Shown here piece after piece: positions 32,913 to 37,488 of a DNA stretch of 37,488 nt. Under the pieces are notes generated by a model. That model had not been told where the DNA came from. It made no database searches and was given only the letters and a program-made list of their open reading frames with translations. The position numbers and the translations under genes are program-made. Source of the DNA: Plantactinospora alkalitolerans (lineage in GTDB: Bacteria; Actinomycetota; Actinomycetes; Mycobacteriales; Micromonosporaceae); contig NZ_JADPUN010000209.1 in assembly GCF_015690345.1 (NCBI RefSeq), positions 1 to 37,488 on the forward strand, written 5' to 3'. Every line of letters begins with the position of its first letter. The first letter of the stretch is position 1.

Positions 32913-34174
32913 GGCAGCTCCATGGTCACGGTCGTGGGCCCGCCGGGCGGGCTGGCCACGGACATCGTGCCATCAAAGGCGGCGAGCCGTCGCTCGATAC
33001 CCTGCAGGCCACCTCCGGCCGCCGGGTCGGCACCGCCGAGGCCGCTGTCCGCGACCACCACGACGAGCCGTCCCTCGCTGTGACCCAGCCGTACCCAGGC
33101 GTGTTCCGCGTGGCTGTGCTTGGCGACGTTGGCCAGCAGTTCGGCCACCGCGAAGTAGGCCGCCGACTCGACCGGGGCCTGCGGCCGCCCAGGCAGCTCG
33201 ACGTCGACCTCGATGCTGAGCGGCAGTTTCAGGGCGAGGGCCCGCACCGCGCCGTCCAGCCCGCGTTCGGCGAGCACCGGCGGATGAATGCCCCGGACGA
33301 GGTCCCGCAGCTCGCCCAGGGCCTCGCCGCTGGCCTCCCGGGCCTCCGCCATCAGCCGCTGGGCCGTCTCGGGATCCCGGTCCATCAGCGCCTCGGCCAG
33401 CCCGATGTTCATGCTCAGGGCCACCAGCCGGGCCTGGGCGCCGTCGTGCAGGTCACGTTCGATCCGGCGCAGCTCGGCGGCCTGGGCGTCCATCGCGTCG
33501 GAGCGGGTCTCGGTGAGCCGTCGCACCCGCTGGTTCAGCGTCTCCCTGGGGGTCGGGGCCAGCAGCGCCCGGATGAACCCGGCGTGCAGGTGCTGGACGC
33601 GCTGGCCCAGGAGTCCGCCGAGGAACAGCACCAACCCGCCCTGCGGCACCGCGAGCACCGCCTCGAAGACGTTGTCGATCGGCCAGGTCGCGCCGTACCC
33701 GTACCAGATGTCGAGTGACCAGAGCAGGACCGGCACCCCGATGAGGCCTTCCAGACCGTAGGCCAGCAGGCAGAGCGGGAGCAGTCCCAGCACCAGGCCG
33801 ACCGGGATCGACACCAGCAGCCAGAGCAGGTCCCGCCAGGTCGCCGGGTCGGTGATCACCCACCGGTAGTGGGCCCAGATGCCCGATCCGGCCGGTTCCG
33901 GTCGGTACGGGACTGGGATCTCCTCCCCGCTCCACCGCGTGGCGAGCCGCCGGTTGAGGTTGGCGAGATCGCGTACCGCGAGTGTCACCGCGGGAAAGGC
34001 GAACACTCCGACGCCGAGCACGGTGAAGACGAGCGCCAGTAACGACAGCACCAGCAGCACGATGTTGGCGCTGGTCGAGAGCACGGCCAGCAGCAGCGCC
34101 TGGCCGCCGTCGACAAGGCGGCGGCGGAGCCACGGTCGTAGCTGTCGTAGCCATTGCGCGGGCGAGCTGTCCAT
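32864..34174 (-). CDS. Sensor histidine kinase (HisKA_3 type)
   Basis: 436-residue membrane kinase. Residues about 1-205 are an N-terminal sensor module with two pairs of helices (ALLLAVLSTSANIVLLVLSL, and LLWLLVSIPVGLVLGLLPLC with its neighbours) and a short external part, like the PF13796 sensor. The HisKA_3 phospho-acceptor is H243 in ERDLHDGAQARLVALSM. The ATPase has N-box AELLANVAKHSHAEHAWVRL, G1 DSGLGGADP and G2 GGGLQGIERRLAAFDG. ATG 34174 is chosen as the first Met before the membrane region; the frame is open further to 34933, but antisense to the exporter. It phosphorylates the overlapping LuxR regulator. The signal is unknown. Confidence 0.92.
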   Translation of the reverse strand: MDSSPAQWLRQLRPWLRRRLVDGGQALLLAVLSTSANIVLLVLSLLALVFTVLGVGVFAFPAVTLAVRDLANLNRRLATRWSGEEIPVPYRPEPAGSGIWAHYRWVITDPATWRDLLWLLVSIPVGLVLGLLPLCLLAYGLEGLIGVPVLLWSLDIWYGYGATWPIDNVFEAVLAVPQGGLVLFLGGLLGQRVQHLHAGFIRALLAPTPRETLNQRVRRLTETRSDAMDAQAAELRRIERDLHDGAQARLVALSMNIGLAEALMDRDPETAQRLMAEAREASGEALGELRDLVRGIHPPVLAERGLDGAVRALALKLPLSIEVDVELPGRPQAPVESAAYFAVAELLANVAKHSHAEHAWVRLGHSEGRLVVVVADSGLGGADPAAGGGLQGIERRLAAFDGTMSVASPPGGPTTVTMELPCELSSPKTSPYFETG

Positions 34175-34290
34175 GGGCCCATTCTGGTGGATCTGCCGGC
34201 CCGGATCTGTGGTGCTACGACCACCCCTGTTGGGGACGTGCCACCCCTGCCGCCGGTGCCGCGAGGCCCTTGGATCGATGGCATGACCGT

Positions 34291-34304
34291 GGCCGTCGAC
34301 GGCC
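34291..34304. promoter_or_regulatory. 14-bp palindrome in the kinase/exporter divergent region
   Basis: GGCCGTCGACGGCC is a perfect palindrome about 55 bp before the exporter ATG and 117 bp before the kinase ATG. LuxR-type regulators bind imperfect palindromes of this size, so it could be the response regulator's site. GC-rich palindromes also arise by chance at this base composition. Confidence 0.3.
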
Positions 34305-34358
34305 GGAAGTTCCCGTCGGTCACCAAGCAGCCCTACCAGGTTCCGGGAGGAACGCGTC

Positions 34359-36473
34359 ATGTCCAGGCACCGATTGGCCGGAGTACCATCCGGCCGGCGC
34401 GCCAAGTTCGCGATGCTGGCCCTGTGGGTCGTTATCGCGGCACTGGCCGGCCCGCTCGCACTTCGGCTCACCGAGGTGCAGAACAACGACAACCTGGGCG
34501 CTCTGCCCGGTGGGGCCGAGACGAGCCGGGCGGCGGAGCGGGCCGCAGCGGCGTTCCCGGAGCCGGACGGTCTGGTGGCGGTCGTCGTGTACGCCAGGGA
34601 GGCGGGCCTCACCGTCGCGGACCGGACGAAGGTCGCGACCGACCGGGCGGTCTTCGCCCGGTACGCCGTCGGCGGCGTGGTACCGCCCGAGGCCCCCAGC
34701 GAGGACGGCCAGGCGCTGCTGCTCTCCTTTCCCCTCGCCGGGAGCGGCGACGAACAGTCGGCGGCCGCCGGCGAGGTCAAGGACCAGTTGGCGGACGGGG
34801 TGCCCGACGGGTTGCGGACCGCGCTGACCGGGTCGGCCGGGGCCGACGACGACATGTTCGACGCGTTCGGCGGAATGGACCACACCCTGCTGCTGGCCAC
34901 CATCGGCGCGGTCGCGCTGCTGCTGCTGATCACCTACCGCAGTCCGGTGCTCTGGTTGCTTCCGTTGATCACTGCCGGGGTGGCCAGCCAGGTGGCCAGC
35001 GCCGTGGTCTATCTGCTCGCCGAGCACGGCGGACTCGTCGTCGACCTGCAGAGCCAGAACATCCTGACAGTGCTGGTCTTCGGGGTCGGGGTGGACTACG
35101 CACTGTTGATCATTGCCCGGTACCGCGAGGAGTTGCGGCGGCACCGGGACCGCCACGAGGCGATGGGGTCGGCGCTGCGCCGGTCGTTCCCCGCGATCTG
35201 CGCCTCCGCAGCCACCGTGGTGGCCGGGCTGCTGTGCCTGCTCGCCGCGCAACTTCCCGCGACCCGGGGTCTCGGCCCGGTCGGCGCGCTCGGGATCGTC
35301 GCCACGCTGATCGCGATGACCACGCTGCTGCCGGCGGTGCTCGTACTCTTCGGCAGGTGGCTGTTCTGGCCCTTCGTGCCGCGGTACTCGGCGGACCGGG
35401 CCGCGCACGACGTGGCCGAGGACCACCGCGGCTGGGCCAGGGTGGCCGGCTTCGTCGGCCGGCGCCCCCGGACGACGTGGATCGGCACCGTCGTCGCGCT
35501 CGGCGCGCTCACCCTCGGCATCGGCAACCTCAGCATCGGCCTGCCCGGCGACGAGTTCTTCACCAAGGAGGTCGGCTCGGTCACCGGACAGCGCATGATC
35601 GAGACCCACTGGGCGGCCGGTACGATCGCCCCGGCCGAGATCCTGGCCAACGCCGGCAGCACCGACCAGGTGGTACGGGTGGCGGCCACGGTCGACGGGA
35701 TAGCGGAGGTCCGTGAGCCGGAACGCTCGGCCGACGGGCGGTGGGTACGGGTCCCGGCGGTCCTGGCCGACGACCCCGGCTCCCGGGCGGCGATGGAGAG
35801 CGTGGACCGGTTGCGCGACGCGCTCGCGACGGTGCCCGACGCCGACGCCCTGGTCGCCGGTGAGACGGCGTTCCAAGTGGACACCGAGGAGGTCACCAAT
35901 CGGGACAACCGGATGGTGATGCCGCTGATCCTGCTGGTCGTCCTCCTCATCCTGGTGGTGTTGCTCCGCGCGCTGGTCGCACCACTGCTGCTGATGATCA
36001 GCGTCGTGGTGTCGTACGTCGCCGCGTTGGGCGCCGCCGGCCTGGTCCTCGACGCGCTGGGTCATCCGAGGCTGTGGGTGGGCATTCCGTTGCAGGCGTT
36101 CCTGTTCCTGGTCGCCCTCGGGGTCGACTACACCATCTTCCTGATGACGCGGGCCCGGGAGGAGGTCGCCGTGCTGGGGCACCGGCGCGGTGTCCTGCAC
36201 GCGCTCACCGTCACCGGCGGAGTGATCACCAGCGCCGGCGTGGTGCTCGCGACCACGTTCGCCGCGCTCGGCGTACTTCCGCTGGTGCCGTCGGTGCAGA
36301 CCGGCGTCATCATCGCCGTCGGTGTCCTCATCGACACGTTCCTGGTGCGCAGCCTGTTGATCCCGGCCCTGGCCCTGCATGTCGGCCCCGCCACCTGGTG
36401 GCCCGGCAGGCCGGACCGGACGACGACCGAACCGGTGCCACCAACCCTCGCCCCGGCCGGGGCGGCACGCTGA
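34359..36473 (+). CDS. MMPL-family RND transporter
   Basis: 704-residue inner-membrane exporter. The fold has two similar halves, each with one helix, an extracytoplasmic domain and a five-helix bundle. MMPL signatures include FGVGVDYALLIIARYREEL in half one and LVALGVDYTIFLMTRAREEV in half two (Asp-Tyr pairs of the proton path), with a large external domain from about residue 40 (TEVQNNDNLGALPGGAETSRAAERAAAAFPEPDG). ATG 34359 has GGGAGG 8 nt upstream. Actinobacterial MMPL proteins export lipids, siderophores or drugs. The divergent two-component system suggests inducible export, perhaps of a toxic compound; this is inference. Confidence 0.93.
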   Translation: MSRHRLAGVPSGRRAKFAMLALWVVIAALAGPLALRLTEVQNNDNLGALPGGAETSRAAERAAAAFPEPDGLVAVVVYAREAGLTVADRTKVATDRAVFARYAVGGVVPPEAPSEDGQALLLSFPLAGSGDEQSAAAGEVKDQLADGVPDGLRTALTGSAGADDDMFDAFGGMDHTLLLATIGAVALLLLITYRSPVLWLLPLITAGVASQVASAVVYLLAEHGGLVVDLQSQNILTVLVFGVGVDYALLIIARYREELRRHRDRHEAMGSALRRSFPAICASAATVVAGLLCLLAAQLPATRGLGPVGALGIVATLIAMTTLLPAVLVLFGRWLFWPFVPRYSADRAAHDVAEDHRGWARVAGFVGRRPRTTWIGTVVALGALTLGIGNLSIGLPGDEFFTKEVGSVTGQRMIETHWAAGTIAPAEILANAGSTDQVVRVAATVDGIAEVREPERSADGRWVRVPAVLADDPGSRAAMESVDRLRDALATVPDADALVAGETAFQVDTEEVTNRDNRMVMPLILLVVLLILVVLLRALVAPLLLMISVVVSYVAALGAAGLVLDALGHPRLWVGIPLQAFLFLVALGVDYTIFLMTRAREEVAVLGHRRGVLHALTVTGGVITSAGVVLATTFAALGVLPLVPSVQTGVIIAVGVLIDTFLVRSLLIPALALHVGPATWWPGRPDRTTTEPVPPTLAPAGAAR

Positions 36474-36540
36474 CGAAGACGCGGTCCTCGTACCCGACCG
36501 TCGCCGCTCGGCCGACCGTTCCCCGCACCCGCCGGGGCGG

Positions 36541-37473
36541 TCAGCCGGGCGGCGACGGCCGGGTACGACGCTGCCGGGCCACCTCGTACAGCGCGACGGT
36601 GCCGGCGGTCGCGGCGTTGAGCGAACTCGCCGAACCGACGATCGGGATCCGGAGCATCCGGTCGCATGCCTGGCGCCACGCGCTGCTCAGCCCGTGTGTC
36701 TCGTTGCCGATCAGCAACAGCGTCGGCCCGGTGAGATCGTGTTCGGCGATCTCCACCGCACCGCTCTCGTCGGTACCGACGATCTGGACGGGCGACCCCT
36801 GCGCGCGCAGCGTCTCGACCCACTCGACGACCTCCCGGTGGGATCCGGTCCGGACCACGGGTACCGCGAAGAGCGAGCCGGTGCTGGCCCGGACCGCCCT
36901 CGGGTCGTACGGGTCGGCGGCGTGTCCGACCACGATCACCCCGGCGGCGCCGAAGGCGTCGGCCGAGCGGACCAGGGTGCCGATGTTGCCCGGTGCCGTG
37001 GGGCGGTCGAAGACGACCACCAGTGTCTCCGGCCCGGTCGGGATCCGGTCCAGCCGGTCCGGCGGCAGCCCGACGACGGCGACCAGCTCGGGCAGCCCGT
37101 CGTCCTTGCCGCCGAGCTCCGCGAGGAGTTCGGGTGCCATCCCGACCCGGGTGGTCGGCACCTGGTCGAGCAGTTCCGCCGCCCACCGGGACAGTGGGGC
37201 GTCGTCGGAGTGCAGCAGGGCGTGGATCGGCCAACCCTGTTGCACGGCCAGGGTGATCGGTCGGACCCCCTGGACGAGGAACTCACCGGCCCGCTGTCGT
37301 TTGGTGCGGTTGGTCAACAGGGCCAGCCACTGCTGGAAATTCGCGTTCCGGGTGCTGACCCGCAGGGTCTTCGTCGTCGCCCGGGCCGGGCCGCCGCGGT
37401 CGGCCGTACCCGCTCGTCCGGAGGATGCCCCGTACCGGCGTTCCGGGCCGCGGCTGGGGCTGTCCGCAGTCAC
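36541..37473 (-). CDS. SpoU/TrmH-family RNA 2'-O-methyltransferase
   Basis: 310-residue SPOUT enzyme using S-adenosylmethionine, likely acting on rRNA or tRNA ribose. The N-terminal substrate-binding part is RNANFQQWLALLTNRTKRQRAGEFLVQGVRPITLAVQQG. The knotted domain has motif 1 APGNIGTLVRSADAFGAAGVIVV, motif 2 TLLLIGNETHGLS, and motif 3 RIPIVGSASSLNAATAGTVALYE. The start is uncertain: GTG 37473 is the only start codon seen, no RBS is visible, and the frame stays open to the window end, so the protein could begin beyond 37488. The first 35 residues are low-complexity and may be non-conserved. It converges with the MMPL gene. Confidence 0.9.
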   Translation of the reverse strand: MTADSPSRGPERRYGASSGRAGTADRGGPARATTKTLRVSTRNANFQQWLALLTNRTKRQRAGEFLVQGVRPITLAVQQGWPIHALLHSDDAPLSRWAAELLDQVPTTRVGMAPELLAELGGKDDGLPELVAVVGLPPDRLDRIPTGPETLVVVFDRPTAPGNIGTLVRSADAFGAAGVIVVGHAADPYDPRAVRASTGSLFAVPVVRTGSHREVVEWVETLRAQGSPVQIVGTDESGAVEIAEHDLTGPTLLLIGNETHGLSSAWRQACDRMLRIPIVGSASSLNAATAGTVALYEVARQRRTRPSPPG

Positions 37474-37488
37474 CGGACGACGATATAC

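Noticed and set aside
34320-36380. 686-codon minus-strand frame opposite the MMPL exporter
   Set aside because: Low-complexity, motif-free and antisense to a gene with unmistakable MMPL motifs.

Overview
The window is high-GC DNA with strong G/C third-position bias, frequent GTG and TTG starts, short or overlapping gene junctions and actinobacterial protein families (LCP wall-polymer transferase, LuxR-type two-component system, CYP plus 3Fe-4S ferredoxin, ChvE-type sugar importer). This fits a filamentous actinomycete. Micromonosporaceae is my best guess from the protein repertoire, but no rRNA or other phylogenetic marker is present to prove it.

Region 1 (about 1-17,300) looks like a cell-surface glycopolymer locus. 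It holds a membrane-anchored Hsp70-like ATPase, a small lipocalin-like DUF1579-type protein, an LCP ligase, a polyprenyl-phosphate sugar-1-phosphate transferase, and a back-to-front DUF1800/DUF1501 pair. These are followed by a tightly packed run of four glycosyltransferases that ends in one 925-residue protein. That protein joins a Wzx-type flippase to a Wzy/O-antigen-ligase-type polymerase. A pseudokinase-like membrane protein converges on it with a 28-bp overlap. A reasonable reading is: the priming transferase and GTs build a lipid-linked repeat unit, the fusion protein flips and polymerises it, and the LCP protein may attach it to the wall.

Region 2 (about 17,490-27,470) is metabolic. 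It holds an RBBP9-like hydrolase, a DUF523 protein, L-arabinose isomerase (araA) behind a promoter containing a LacI-type operator, a three-gene monosaccharide ABC importer with strong inter-gene hairpins and a very good terminator, a 26-codon leader ORF coupled to a small membrane protein, and a GH15 glucoamylase/trehalase-like enzyme. araB and araD are not in the window.

Region 3 (about 27,470-37,488) is mixed. It contains the remnant of an aminoglycoside-adenylyltransferase-like gene, two alpha/beta hydrolases, a non-heme haloperoxidase-type hydrolase, a coupled P450-ferredoxin pair, and a LuxR response regulator overlapping its histidine kinase gene. The kinase is divergent from an MMPL exporter, and an SpoU/TrmH RNA methyltransferase lies at the right edge.

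No rRNA, tRNA, CRISPR array, insertion sequence or integrase was recognised. The most noteworthy observations are the Wzx-Wzy fusion, the two membrane-tethered Hsp70-like and pseudokinase-like proteins flanking the glycopolymer genes, the nucleotidyltransferase remnant fused onto the end of a hydrolase gene, and several strong inverted repeats.
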